Shown: positions 49,442 to 58,559 of the stretch, one piece after another
Layout: every line of letters begins with the position of its first letter
Position numbering within the stretch: the first letter of the stretch is position 1
Assembly: GCA_977017575.1 (NCBI GenBank)
Contig: CDRNVI010000091.1
Span: 19,111-83,110 of the forward strand
Direction of reading: 5' to 3'
DNA from: Paramoeba atlantica
Taxonomy: Eukaryota; Discosea
Length of the DNA stretch: 64,000 nucleotides
Position numbers and translations under genes: made by a program
The notes under the pieces: generated by a model
What the model saw: the letters and a program-made list of their open reading frames with translations, nothing else
The model's database searches: none
Told to the model about the DNA's origin: nothing

Positions 49442-52243
49442 TTATAAATAATTCCTTTCCCCGACCAAATAATACACGTCCGAATATCCAGGCCAACTTG
49501 GGAAAGCTGTGATAATCTCCAAACTCTGGCTTGAGAGATCAACACCTGTGATGTATCCATACCCCAACACTCGGGAATTTCGCAGGCGTTGAGAAAAACC
49601 TTCGAGAGAGACCATTTTGTCTTCTCTGTCTTCACGTAAGGTGAGGTCTGTGTCAGTTCGAATCTCTGATTTCGTGGCTGAACTTTGTAACTCAGAAGAT
49701 GATGGTTTATCCATATTTTCACGTTTCTTTCGCTTGGAAGATCCTTCCTCCCGTTTTACCTGCACAAACGAGAGAATTCGTCCCATTAGATTTAAACTAA
49801 ACGCCGAGATCTCTTCTACTCCAATCGCCTCGAGCAAGGAGGTCTCACCAAGAGGAAGAATCCCCTCAATTGAATCTAACCGATGAGACGCTCCAACTCG
49901 AACCAATCGATGAGAAAAACTCGAAAGGGTACGGAGATGAGAGTGAGCACAAAATATACACGACAGAAGGCGATCAGAATCCAGATGAGACTTTTCTGTC
50001 CTAGATAACGCATGCTTTCCCTGAGAAATAAACTGTGGTTGTGATTGTTCTATTTTTGAGTCCTTTTCCACTTTGATTGTATCCTTTGCTATTTTTTTCT
50101 CTTTGCTCCATCGTAAGGTGCCGTAAAAATATTTACGAAGAAACGAGATGATGGAACTGGGATAGTAAAGTGTTCCATTCACTGTCGGGACAGTGACGAG
50201 TCCCATCGTGTCATAAATGCGAGAGAGATGAGGTTTAAGAATAGAAAGCGGAAGGACTTGTGATGGTTTCCCCGAGGGTTGAAGAGGAAGACTGGGGGGA
50301 GTAGAGGAAGCTGTCCTTCCCTCTTCCAACACAAAGGGTGAAAAAAGAGATGTGTTTTGATCCGATTCTTGCGGATACGCTCCCTCCGATGTTTTTTCAC
50401 GAACGTCACAAGGAACATGACGTCCACGAAGAGGCTCGACGGCATAAAGCGAAATATCAGTCATCCCGTTGGGATTTACGCAGTGGTCCTGATAGAGCAT
50501 ATTCTGGAGAGAAAAGTCCTCTTCCGTTTCAGGTAAAGACACGGAGGCATTGGATGCGTTTGCCGAGTCCAGAACGTTACGTACGGGTTTAGGTGAGCAT
50601 CGCTTTACCTCATGTATCAGTTGTTCATTGCCCACACAAAAAACCGTGTCAATATCAAAACTGTGAAGGACTAACGAGAGAAATGACCGCACCGTGAGGG
50701 GGGCAGAAAAGTCAATTGCTGGAGGAGACTCTTCTGTTTCGGAAATTGCCGATCTCAATCCAGAAATAGAGGAATGCTTTTCCTCATCCTCTAACGGAGT
50801 GGAAAGATCCAATGACGGAATGCGCACCACAAGACCTCCCCATCTCTCCTTTTCTTTTGCATGTTTTACAAAATATTGCCGCGTAACGGATGCCAGTCGA
50901 CGAACACACTGCACATAAAACGACCAATTTCCCTGTGGATGTGCAAATCCATAGAAAACAGAAAATGCAGGAGAATGCGTAAAAATACGACTGGGGTGAA
51001 GTGTCGCGTTAAGATGACTTACGCTCATGCTTTCGGGCAATCCTAAAAGCGGGTGGGAGGGGTCAAGGTCGACATAGGTCAAAGGATATCCCGCGCGAAC
51101 ACCGTAGTTGAGTAAAGCTTGTGAGAGGGTTCGTTTCCCGCTGCATGGACTTCCACAAATCATCACGCGTGGACCACAGAATGGAGCAGAGGATGAAGAT
51201 GCTAGATTTGTAGAAATAGAAGAAACATTCGCATTCGAGGAGATCGATCCAAAACTTGATGAAACCGTTTGCGTTACCCTTTTTCGTGTAGTTTCTTCAT
51301 TTCCTTCATCCTCCTGGTTCATCCTTTCCCTCCTGAGCACCCTTTCCTTTTGTTTTTCCCTTTCCTTTCCCACCACCGCAAATGAGGCCAGCGAAGCCAG
51401 CCCTTTTGCTTTTTCCTCCCCCTGCTGGGCGCGTCTCCGGGCACTGTGCAACACACTGTGGAGATCCACAAACACAGGCGTGTCGGAATGCGGGAGGACG
51501 GCACAAAAATTTCGTGGATCTAAGGGGTGGGTCTCTCGTTGTTGTTTTTCCCCAAAGACGGAGCGCGGGGTGGGGTAGGGGGTCGTGAGCCCTACACGCG
51601 CCACACACCCTGTCGGGGAATACACCCCAAGGTGGGAACACTCACAGGAGAAAAGATAGCGGTGTTGGAGAAACAGCTCGGCACCGAAAATTTCGGCCGT
51701 GGAGAATAAAGAAGAGCTGGGAGAGGCTGGAGAAGAAGAAACAGAAGAAGAAACCGAAGTCTTGGGGAGAGAAGAAACAGAGGCTGATCTTTCTTTTTCA
51801 TGGGGTCGTTTTTTTAATCCAGCAGCTTTGGTTTGTTGTTGGGTTGCGCAGCGTGGAGAAGAGACAGTGTCTTCGTTTTCCGCCCAGGAGGAGTAGTCAT
51901 CATCTTCTGTCGTTTTTTGGGGGTTTCCGATAGAGGATGAATGCGCACTGCGTCGTGGTTTTAGAATGGTCAGATGTAAGGCAGGGGCAATGTAATCAGC
52001 TGCATACTCTCGTAGCTCCGTGCTTCCGGAGGCAGGCGTGTTCTTTTGGAGATGTGATAAAGTTTTAACACTTTCATTTGCGGGACGATCGATTGATTTA
52101 GAGGAATTATGGCTTTGATGTGTCTCGCTTTTGTGGAATGAGAAACAGTGGGGTCCTAATGGGAGAGTATTGATGCCGCAGTGCACACGCAACTCATGGC
52201 GTGGGGGAATCAGAAAGTCAACTGTAGGTCCCGAGTGAGACAT
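49442..52243 (-). CDS. CLP1: CLP1, cleavage/polyadenylation factor and P-loop polynucleotide kinase family protein, with large insertions
   Basis: A 933-residue protein, against ~430 in animals and yeast. The N-terminal strand HELRVHC is followed by a ~130-residue Ser/Lys-rich insertion. Then comes the diagnostic TAEIFGAELFLQHRYLFSCE block (residues ~176-195, 'aEiFGtEL....ykF') with VYSPTGC. The P-loop is near residue 363, GSPCSGKRT: the Lys is kept but the following Ser/Thr is Arg-Thr. NYGVRAGYPLTYVDLDP matches 'llNYAvr.gr.PtyVelD', and FDIDTVFCVGNEQL matches 'f.vdvv.VLdqERL'. The C-terminal domain is recognisable (RVLGYGYITGVDLSSQSLEIITAFP). CLP1 acts in pre-mRNA 3'-end formation and, in some eukaryotes, tRNA splicing. 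Further Ser/Glu-rich insertions lie near residues 285-330 and 470-500. Confidence 0.85.
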   Translation of the reverse strand: MSHSGPTVDFLIPPRHELRVHCGINTLPLGPHCFSFHKSETHQSHNSSKSIDRPANESVKTLSHLQKNTPASGSTELREYAADYIAPALHLTILKPRRSAHSSSIGNPQKTTEDDDYSSWAENEDTVSSPRCATQQQTKAAGLKKRPHEKERSASVSSLPKTSVSSSVSSSPASPSSSLFSTAEIFGAELFLQHRYLFSCECSHLGVYSPTGCVARVGLTTPYPTPRSVFGEKQQRETHPLDPRNFCAVLPHSDTPVFVDLHSVLHSARRRAQQGEEKAKGLASLASFAVVGKEREKQKERVLRRERMNQEDEGNEETTRKRVTQTVSSSFGSISSNANVSSISTNLASSSSAPFCGPRVMICGSPCSGKRTLSQALLNYGVRAGYPLTYVDLDPSHPLLGLPESMSVSHLNATLHPSRIFTHSPAFSVFYGFAHPQGNWSFYVQCVRRLASVTRQYFVKHAKEKERWGGLVVRIPSLDLSTPLEDEEKHSSISGLRSAISETEESPPAIDFSAPLTVRSFLSLVLHSFDIDTVFCVGNEQLIHEVKRCSPKPVRNVLDSANASNASVSLPETEEDFSLQNMLYQDHCVNPNGMTDISLYAVEPLRGRHVPCDVREKTSEGAYPQESDQNTSLFSPFVLEEGRTASSTPPSLPLQPSGKPSQVLPLSILKPHLSRIYDTMGLVTVPTVNGTLYYPSSIISFLRKYFYGTLRWSKEKKIAKDTIKVEKDSKIEQSQPQFISQGKHALSRTEKSHLDSDRLLSCIFCAHSHLRTLSSFSHRLVRVGASHRLDSIEGILPLGETSLLEAIGVEEISAFSLNLMGRILSFVQVKREEGSSKRKKRENMDKPSSSELQSSATKSEIRTDTDLTLREDREDKMVSLEGFSQRLRNSRVLGYGYITGVDLSSQSLEIITAFPSWPGYSDVYYLVGERNYL

Positions 52244-52643
52244 AATGTACGAATAAATAATCTGAAGAACAAGCCCACAAATCCCGTTACATTCGGAAGC
52301 AATATTAAAAATATTGAGAGATAGCAGGTTAAAGAGTCACAGATTAGAGTTGCATGTATTAAAATCAAAAACTCCCCTGACGGTTAGCTTTCACAAAGAC
52401 ACTTTCGTTTTTCATTGTTCACACTATTATCACCGTCTTGATCTGCGAAATCATTTCGACCCTCTTCGCCCCCTACTTAAGAGTCCTATTTACTTATGGG
52501 TTCGGTTTTGTAGATCAAAGATATTTTTTTCTTAGCTCGACCCCTCCACCCTATTTAAGAATCCAAGCGTCCATAGTCGGCGCACTCCTAAGTAGCGGAG
52601 AAGTAATTAGATAACATATCAAAAAACAAAAATGGATGTGGTG
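52244..52643. other. intergenic, no gene seen
   Basis: AT-rich spacer between LRR gene E and CLP1. No repeat or element recognised. Confidence 0.4.
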
Positions 52644-53312
52644 TTATAAACGTAATAGCGTAGTGACTCCAGCAAGTGCACCCATTGCACAGGCAAAAGT
52701 TAAACATTGCTCAGATGAAGGCTTCTTAAAAATATATGTGCCATCTAACAAAAAGACATTGAGATCCTCGGGTAACATTTTTGAATCATACAATCCGTAA
52801 AGACCTGAATTCCCTGAGAGGTTGATGCGACATAAGTGCTCGGATAGGTCATGGATATATACAATACCTTGAAACTTGTTCCCGTCTAAATACAGCGATC
52901 TTAACATTGAAGGGCACTGGGAAAACTTTAAGTTCCCTGTAAATTTATTGTTGGATAAAGTTATCGCCCGCATGTCCCGTGGGAATTCATCGAGTGATAC
53001 AGGACCGCTTAGTTTGTTAGACGACAAGTCTAGATATGCCAATTGTTGAGGAAGGTGCCTCCAAGTCAAATTGCATCCTCGTAAATTGTGGTTATTCCAA
53101 TATATGGAGCGCACATTCCCTTCGGGATTACAGACAACCCCACTCCATTTACACGGTGGACAGGAAGAGCTCCAACTGTGATGGTAGGTTCGTATTTTTT
53201 GTATGAACATCGATAGTATAATTTCGTCAGGTTGAGAATTTAGACCGACTCTTCCTAAGCGAGATTTACGAATCAGTGGGGATTCTCTGGTTAAAACGTT
53301 AAACCTCAACAT
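52644..53312 (-). CDS. LRR protein, family member E
   Basis: A 222-residue LRR protein, near-identical over its second half to member F 1.5 kb away. The N-terminal signature is SRLGRVGLNSQPDEIILSMFI and the cap CKWSGVVC. About four repeats follow (LPQQLAYLDLSSNKLSGPV, FPRDMRAITLSNNKFTGNL, CPSMLRSLYLDGNKFQGIV). The C-cap is NLSGNSGLYG...LPEDLNVFLLDGTYIF. Unlike members A-D, the chain ends in a hydrophobic stretch (LTFACAMGALAGVTTLLRL), which could be a membrane tail or lipid-anchor signal. The ATG fixes the same length as in member F. Confidence 0.87.
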   Translation of the reverse strand: MLRFNVLTRESPLIRKSRLGRVGLNSQPDEIILSMFIQKIRTYHHSWSSSCPPCKWSGVVCNPEGNVRSIYWNNHNLRGCNLTWRHLPQQLAYLDLSSNKLSGPVSLDEFPRDMRAITLSNNKFTGNLKFSQCPSMLRSLYLDGNKFQGIVYIHDLSEHLCRINLSGNSGLYGLYDSKMLPEDLNVFLLDGTYIFKKPSSEQCLTFACAMGALAGVTTLLRL

Positions 53313-53455
53313 AAAGGAATATAATTTGAAACTGAAAAAAATGTTACTTGCAATTTGTTGCCTTGTGTATAGGTAGTTTCAAGACCTTTGGCCATGAAAT
53401 ACTCGTAGTCCCCCACGGTAAGGGAATCGGTTTTGGGCGAAAAAGGCCAAATATA

Positions 53456-53789
53456 CAGTGCGGGATTTTGTTACGGGACACGTTAATTACGGGACAACTC
53501 AATTACGGAACACTTGGGTCTTGGAGTGAGTTTCGCTCCCACTTCCTGGAACGAAGTGTGTAGGATCGGGCTAGGCCGGCGTATTCTCCGCAAAACAGTT
53601 TTACACGCCCAAATAAGCAGTGTATAAAAATAACAAAAAATATAGCAACAGAACCTTTAGTACAATCACTCACTACATTTCACAGATCATTTCACAGGTC
53701 AAAGCTAAGGGACACTTAATTACTGGACACTTTTGACCAGAAAGGGGGTGTCCCTTAATTAAGGTGTCCCGTAATAATGTTCCGCACTG
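53456..53789. mobile_element. TA-flanked mariner-type MITE (334 bp)
   Basis: Terminal inverted repeats CAGTGCGG(G/A)A... with TTACGGGACAC inside, flanked by TA on both sides, as for Tc1/mariner elements. The interior carries several (T)TACGGGACA / GGGACACTTAATTA motifs and no gene. It sits in the 5' flank of LRR gene E exactly where that flank stops matching the flank of LRR gene F. Confidence 0.85.
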
Positions 53790-53791
53790 TA

Positions 53792-53880
53792 AACCATGTT
53801 CCAGGATACCTACTAGGTATACCTAGTATACCTAGTAGGTATACTAAGTGGGCATGGGTATACTGTCCTGGAACATGGTT
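53792..53880. mobile_element. second TA-flanked palindromic MITE (89 bp)
   Basis: Perfect 15-bp inverted ends AACCATGTTCCAGGA, an interior of alternating TACCTAGTA palindromes, and TA on each side. Its left TA is also the right TA of the preceding MITE. Confidence 0.8.
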
Positions 53881-53913
53881 TAGTTTTCTTCTATTAACTA
53901 CAGGGGGGAAATT

Positions 53914-54743
53914 AAGTTATGTCAACAAAAGTCATGTTAATTAACACGACTTATGTTGACACAACTTATGTTGCCACAACATATGTTCACTTTTTTACAA
54001 AACTTTGCCAATTCTTACTGTTTGCTAAAAAAACACGCCCATTGAAGAAAAGTTTCATTTAGTCACTCATTTCACAAAGAAAATTGCAAACTTCAAACGC
54101 AGTAAAATATTTATTAGAGCACGGGCCCATTTACAGAAGATTCCAAAAAATATATTATAATTTACAAAAGACAATTACCAATCAATCGAGTGACATTTTG
54201 TAGCGGAACTCGCGCTCTTTAGCCGCTCGGACTATCAAAGGTGACCGTTTTAAGAGTGTTGCACTTCTAGAAATTTTCTTCAGTTTTTCAATTTCTGGGT
54301 GAGATACTTTCTTACTTTTTTTCTTCGCTTTCTTACGAGCTTCTACTCAAGGTCAGTGAGTATTGTGGACCTTCCCATAGATTTTGATTTAAAGTAGCGC
54401 TCGTTTTCGGGTAGACCTTTACGTTTACTTTCGTTGTAGTGAGATAAGTATTTTGAAAAAAGGGAAACTGAATGAAACGTACCATGAACTCTTTCCGATT
54501 CGCGAGAAGCTTTGCTCGGACCCAAGCTTTTCGCCATTTGTGCCACCATGACCTTTTCCTCTAGGGAAGAAGGGTACTGCTTTGGGGTCTCTATGGAATT
54601 TAGGTCGCCCAAGACCTTTGCTTCAAGGGGGGTGAGCAAATATGCATCTATTTTATAAATAAAGAAAACAAAATCTATTTTTTAACATACTTTTGTTCCT
54701 CACCACCTTTTTCGCATTAACACGACTTTTGTTGACACAACTT
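53914..54743. mobile_element. ~830-bp element with inverted AAGTTGTGTCAACAAAAGTC-type ends
   Basis: The left end (53914-53940) and right end (54717-54743) are inverted copies. Each is followed by further motifs of the TTGACACAAC / ACACGACTT type. Part of the interior matches, inverted, 30.31-30.59 kb. A 98-codon minus-strand frame (54639-54343, MLTPLEAKVLG...) has a shared segment SLGPSKASRE...RVHGTFHS, also readable at 30.33-30.41 kb, but its function is unknown. Confidence 0.6.
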
Positions 54744-54816
54744 TTGTTGCCACGACTTTTGTTACGATAACTTGTATCTCTTACTGGGAGGGCACAGTAG
54801 CCGATTACGAATGGAG

Positions 54817-55485
54817 TCATAAACGTAATAGTGTAGTGACTCCAGCAAGTGCACCCATTGCACAGACTAAAGTTAAACATTGCCAAGATGAAGGCTTCTT
54901 AAAAATATATGTGCCATCTAACAAAAAGACATTGAGATCCTCGGGTAACCTTTTTGAATCATACCATCCGTAAAGACCTGAATTCCCTGAGAGGTTGATG
55001 CGACATAAGTGCTCGGATAGGTCATGAATATATACAATACCTTGAAACTTGTTCCCGTCTAAATACAGCGATCTTAACATTGGAGGGCACTCAGAAAACT
55101 TTAAGTTCCCTGTAAATTTATTGTTGGATAAAGTTATCGCCCGCATGTCCCGTGGGAATTCATCGAGTGATACAGGACCGCTTAGTTTGTTAGACGACAA
55201 GTCTAGATATGCCAATTGTTGAGGAAGGTGCCTCCAAGTCAAATTGCATCCTCGTAAATTGTGGTCATTCCAAAACATAGAGCGCACTTGCCCTTCGGGA
55301 TTACAGACAACCCCACTCCATTTACATGGTGAACAGGAAGATTTCCAACTGCGATGATGAGTTTCAATTTCTTGTATGAACATCGATAGCATAATTTCGT
55401 CAGGTTGAGAATTTAGACCGATTCTTCCTAAGCGAGATTTACGAATCGACAGGGATTCGCTGGTTAGAACGTTTAACCTCAACAT
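54817..55485 (-). CDS. LRR protein, family member F
   Basis: A 222-residue paralogue of member E with the same length, start and hydrophobic C-terminus. About 25 residues differ between the two. Most differences lie in residues 4-72 (before and within the CKWSGVVC cap region, including Lys/Arg to Glu changes), while residues 73-130 are identical. The duplication includes ~150 bp of 5' flank. The open frame extends upstream without an ATG, so the conserved ATG is used. Confidence 0.87.
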   Translation of the reverse strand: MLRLNVLTSESLSIRKSRLGRIGLNSQPDEIMLSMFIQEIETHHRSWKSSCSPCKWSGVVCNPEGQVRSMFWNDHNLRGCNLTWRHLPQQLAYLDLSSNKLSGPVSLDEFPRDMRAITLSNNKFTGNLKFSECPPMLRSLYLDGNKFQGIVYIHDLSEHLCRINLSGNSGLYGWYDSKRLPEDLNVFLLDGTYIFKKPSSWQCLTLVCAMGALAGVTTLLRL

Positions 55486-55785
55486 AAAGGAATAGAGTTT
55501 GAAACTGAAAAAAAATGTTACTTGTAATTTGTTGCTTTGGGTGGTTTCAAGACCTTTGGCAATGAAATACCATAGTCCCCCATCACAAGGGAATCGTTTT
55601 TTAGCGAAAAAGGCCAAATATCGGCTATGTCTCTACTTCGTTGAACGATTCAACGAACGGGTTTTGATTTTTTTTCACCGAAATTTTCTAGGATTCTGCC
55701 AGCGAAGCCCACTTCTGGAGGCAAAAGCCCCCGTCTGAGAGCAAGGCCCAACTGTGAGCGAAGCTCACTTCTGGAGAAAGAATTC
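55486..55785. other. 5' flank of LRR gene F with a short palindromic repeat
   Basis: The first ~130 bases match the flank of LRR gene E. At ~55636-55668 a CTACTTCGTTGAA...TTCAACGAACGGG motif recurs, inverted, at ~60722-60755. GAAGCCCACTTCTGGAG / GAAGCTCACTTCTGGAG is a short direct repeat. Confidence 0.5.
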
Positions 55786-56100
55786 GTGACCCTAAAAGGG
55801 CATCATACAAACCATGCGGAGGCTGCGCATCGGACAATCAAACATTGGATAAAGCAACAACACTACAATTATGGTATGTCTTCAATGGATCTGCGCCGCA
55901 ATGCGGCCTTGAAATGCGTAAAGTACGGGTATGGGAAATCAGAGCGCAAAGAAGCACGGCAGGTGCGTTTTATTTATATACTTGAGTGCATCCGCGATTT
56001 CTACGGATGCGAGGACATTGAAATCATGAATGATCTCAGCGATAGTTTCTGCAGCTTTTCTGAAGCTAGCCAAGAAACTCTTTCCAGTGAGGAAGAGTAA
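55786..56100 (+). pseudogene. transposase-like C-terminal fragment
   Basis: The frame has no ATG at its left end. GHHTNHAEAAHRTIKHWIK resembles the catalytic-glutamate region of ISXO2/IS1016- or MULE-type transposases ('G.HTN..E..w..iK'). It is followed by a basic region and an acidic end (FSEASQETLSSEEE). No upstream transposase domain is found, so it is a relic. The assignment is weak. Confidence 0.4.
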
Positions 56101-56304
56101 AAAAAATTGCGTGTCATACCTGGTCTATTCTTTTTCATTTTTAACTCCTTTTATACATGTATATAGATCCGTTTGTGCATAGTGTTTTGTACATTATAGG
56201 TCAGGGACATTGTTAGATATACAGTATACTTTCGTGATCTCACAATGTTGGGGTTTAGCGACCCCCACCTTTCCGAGCTACGTCCACAGCAACGTTTTTT
56301 TATA
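56101..56304. other. short spacer
   Basis: AT-rich sequence between the transposase-like fragment and the mariner-like element. Nothing recognised. Confidence 0.35.
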
Positions 56305-57072
56305 CACCCCTGGGCAGCTTCATTTACGCCCCCTACAGGTCTTGCATTTTGTTCGATTTCGGAAATATTTGGTATGGGACTGTTTTTCGCTGCGATCGTC
56401 TCGAATCCGCGGTCCTTTTCATGATTGGAATAATATTTTTTTTACTAAAATGACTAGACAATTTTTGAGGGTGTACACTTTTTTTTTTGAATTTTTTTCT
56501 TGCTTTTAAATAATTTTTTACGTTTTTAAAAATGTAAATCACGCTTAGAGAACGCAAAAAAGACGCTGAATACGTATTCAATAACCAATGTGATCACCTT
56601 TCTTTTCTACCACCAATTTAAGTCGTTTGCGGAAGTCTTTAAATAGATTTCTTAATTTATCGACATGTACTCCTGATAAAACATCTTTTCAAAGTGCCGC
56701 ACCCAATATCTTACTCCATTCCTGGAGATTTTGAGCTCATTAGCTACAGCACGTAGGGATTTTAGTTCCTTGTAGCGTGCTATGATGAGAGTTCGCCTTT
56801 CTGGTGAAATACGCTGATTCGGGAGGGAAGAAGCCCGATACCGTTTGACCATTGAGGAAAAACCCGAAAAAAAGTAGATTTTTCTAGGGTGGGCAAAAAA
56901 AATTGACTTTTTGGACAAAAATTTTAAGGTCTCGGAGCAAATCAAGGTCGCTCGAGTGAAAACGACCGCGGATTCGAGACGATCGAAGCGAAAAACAGTC
57001 CCATACCAAATATTTCCGAAATCGAACAAAATACAAGACCTGTGGGGGGGTAAATGAAGCTGCCCAGGGGTG
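56305..57072. mobile_element. Tc1/mariner-like element with long TIRs (768 bp, non-autonomous)
   Basis: Terminal inverted repeats of ~118 bp, ~95% identical, beginning CACCCCTGGGCAGCTTCATT and flanked by TA on both sides. It is too short for a full mariner transposase but retains its DNA-binding N-terminus (separate entry). An internal deletion derivative is the simplest reading. Confidence 0.88.
56652..56852 (-). CDS. Tc1/mariner-type helix-turn-helix transposase N-terminus
   Basis: A 66-residue product, counted from an ATG, that fits the first helix-turn-helix of Tc1/pogo-like transposases: RISPERRTLIIARYKELKSL, then RAVANELKISRNGVRYWVRHF. A longer frame extends upstream into the terminal repeat. 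No DDE domain follows, so it cannot catalyse transposition. It might still bind the element's ends. Confidence 0.6.
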   Translation of the reverse strand: MVKRYRASSLPNQRISPERRTLIIARYKELKSLRAVANELKISRNGVRYWVRHFEKMFYQEYMSIN

Positions 57073-57074
57073 TA

Positions 57075-57370
57075 CTTTGGTCGAACTGAGTTTTTCGGTG
57101 GTTTTACTCGGTATCGTGTAAAGCCTTGGGGTACATCTCCAGGTACAGACCAGGTATGTATTATTCTACGCGCGCTATATTATATATTTACTTTCAAATA
57201 ATTTTTTAAATGCAAGTTACCAAAACAAGTGTTATCCCTTAAATAACAAAACTTTGTTTTTCCCAAAAAATCTTGCACCTAAACGGTGTTACAGGATAAC
57301 ATACCCACCGGTATGTTATCGTGTTACAGGTATGTTATGCTGTTACAGGTATGTTATGCTGTTACAGGTA
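57075..57370. repeat. spacer with GTTACAGGTATGTTATGCT tandem units
   Basis: Near 57288-57372, two and a half copies of a 19-bp unit follow a CATACCCACCGGTATG palindrome. Related palindromes occur at ~60.41-60.48 kb and 7.91 kb. Confidence 0.65.
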
Positions 57371-58481
57371 CTGTGCCCCCCCCTACTTATTTGTCACCAC
57401 GTTTTCAAAAAAAGGACAATTAAGTGGGGGGGTCAATTTATTTGGTTAGATGAAACAAAAGTCCCAAACTTTTTTCATTATTTTCGGAATCTCCAAAGCG
57501 TTCGGATAAAGTTGGCTTTACAGAAACGGTATCTTTATCGTATGAGTAGTTTTTCTACCTTTCCTGTACTAGTAAAGTTTATAGTAGTAGTAGTTTCTTT
57601 TGTCAAACCGCTATAAGGTATGGGGTTTGATAGAGCACCGACTCGTGGGGCAGGAGGCCATATTGTAACCCAAGCATCAAGGCGGCATGGGCGAGACGAC
57701 CGGGATGGTGGTGGGAAATGACTGTTCGCAGTGAGGGAAGAAGGGAGTGGTGGTGGTGGGGAATGGTTGTTCGCAGGGAGGATTCCAAAATTTTACAGGC
57801 GTACTGGAAAGAACCAAAACCATTCTGCGAAAGTCTGAAGGCCATTTTTTTGGGAGTTGAATACGAATGGAAGAAGGACATTCTTTTTTGGCGAGTTCGT
57901 AGTGAAACGGTCTCATCGTGGGTGACACCAAAGTCTACTTATGATGACTTTACTGTTCGTACGGCAGTACGCTGGATTGCACGGCTCCTTTGGGTACTCA
58001 GAATCGCACGCAAACCGCTGTATGAAGTTGATTATGCTCTGGAACTCCTCTTCGAATGTACAAGTCAGGCGCATGCCCATAATTGGGATTCAAGATTATC
58101 TAGCGTACTTCTCTTGCAATGGAACACTGGAAAATCGGATATTTTCCGATTGGCCATAGACCGAACCTGGAACCAAGCCAGCGAACCGCGCACAACAGGA
58201 GTAACTCTTTATACTGCCACAGACGCGTCAAAACTCTGTGGAAGAGGTGGACTAAGTTTCAAAGAAAAAAAACATAGCTAGGTATAGCGTATTGTGATAT
58301 GAAAAACTTGAAGTAGAAAGTATATACAAACAATACTACTTACTGACATCGGGTTCTGATACACTGTATGTATGAGGTTCGTAGGGAAAAATTGCTCCCC
58401 CCCCCAAACTACTGCCCAGTCTCGTCAAAAAGGACAATTAAGTGGGGGGGGGACTACGACAAATAAGTGGGGGGCGCACAG
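57371..58481. mobile_element. TA-flanked TIR element enclosing a reverse-transcriptase/RNase H fossil
   Basis: Ends CTGTGCCCCCC...ACTTATTTGTC and their inverted copy, flanked by TA on both sides. Subterminal AAGGACAATTAAGTGGGG occurs at both ends in the same orientation. The interior plus strand (~57.7-58.26 kb) reads FLGVEYEWKKDILFW and later LYTATDASKLCGRGG, which resemble the end of a reverse transcriptase and the start of an RNase H domain as in YR/DIRS-like retroelements. The retroelement part is an incomplete relic. Family assignment is tentative. Confidence 0.5.
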
Positions 58482-58559
58482 TATGTTAACTTGTGTGCAA
58501 CTCTGTACTTGAATGCTCATGTTGATAAGAAAACAAAAAAATGATCAGTACTACACATG

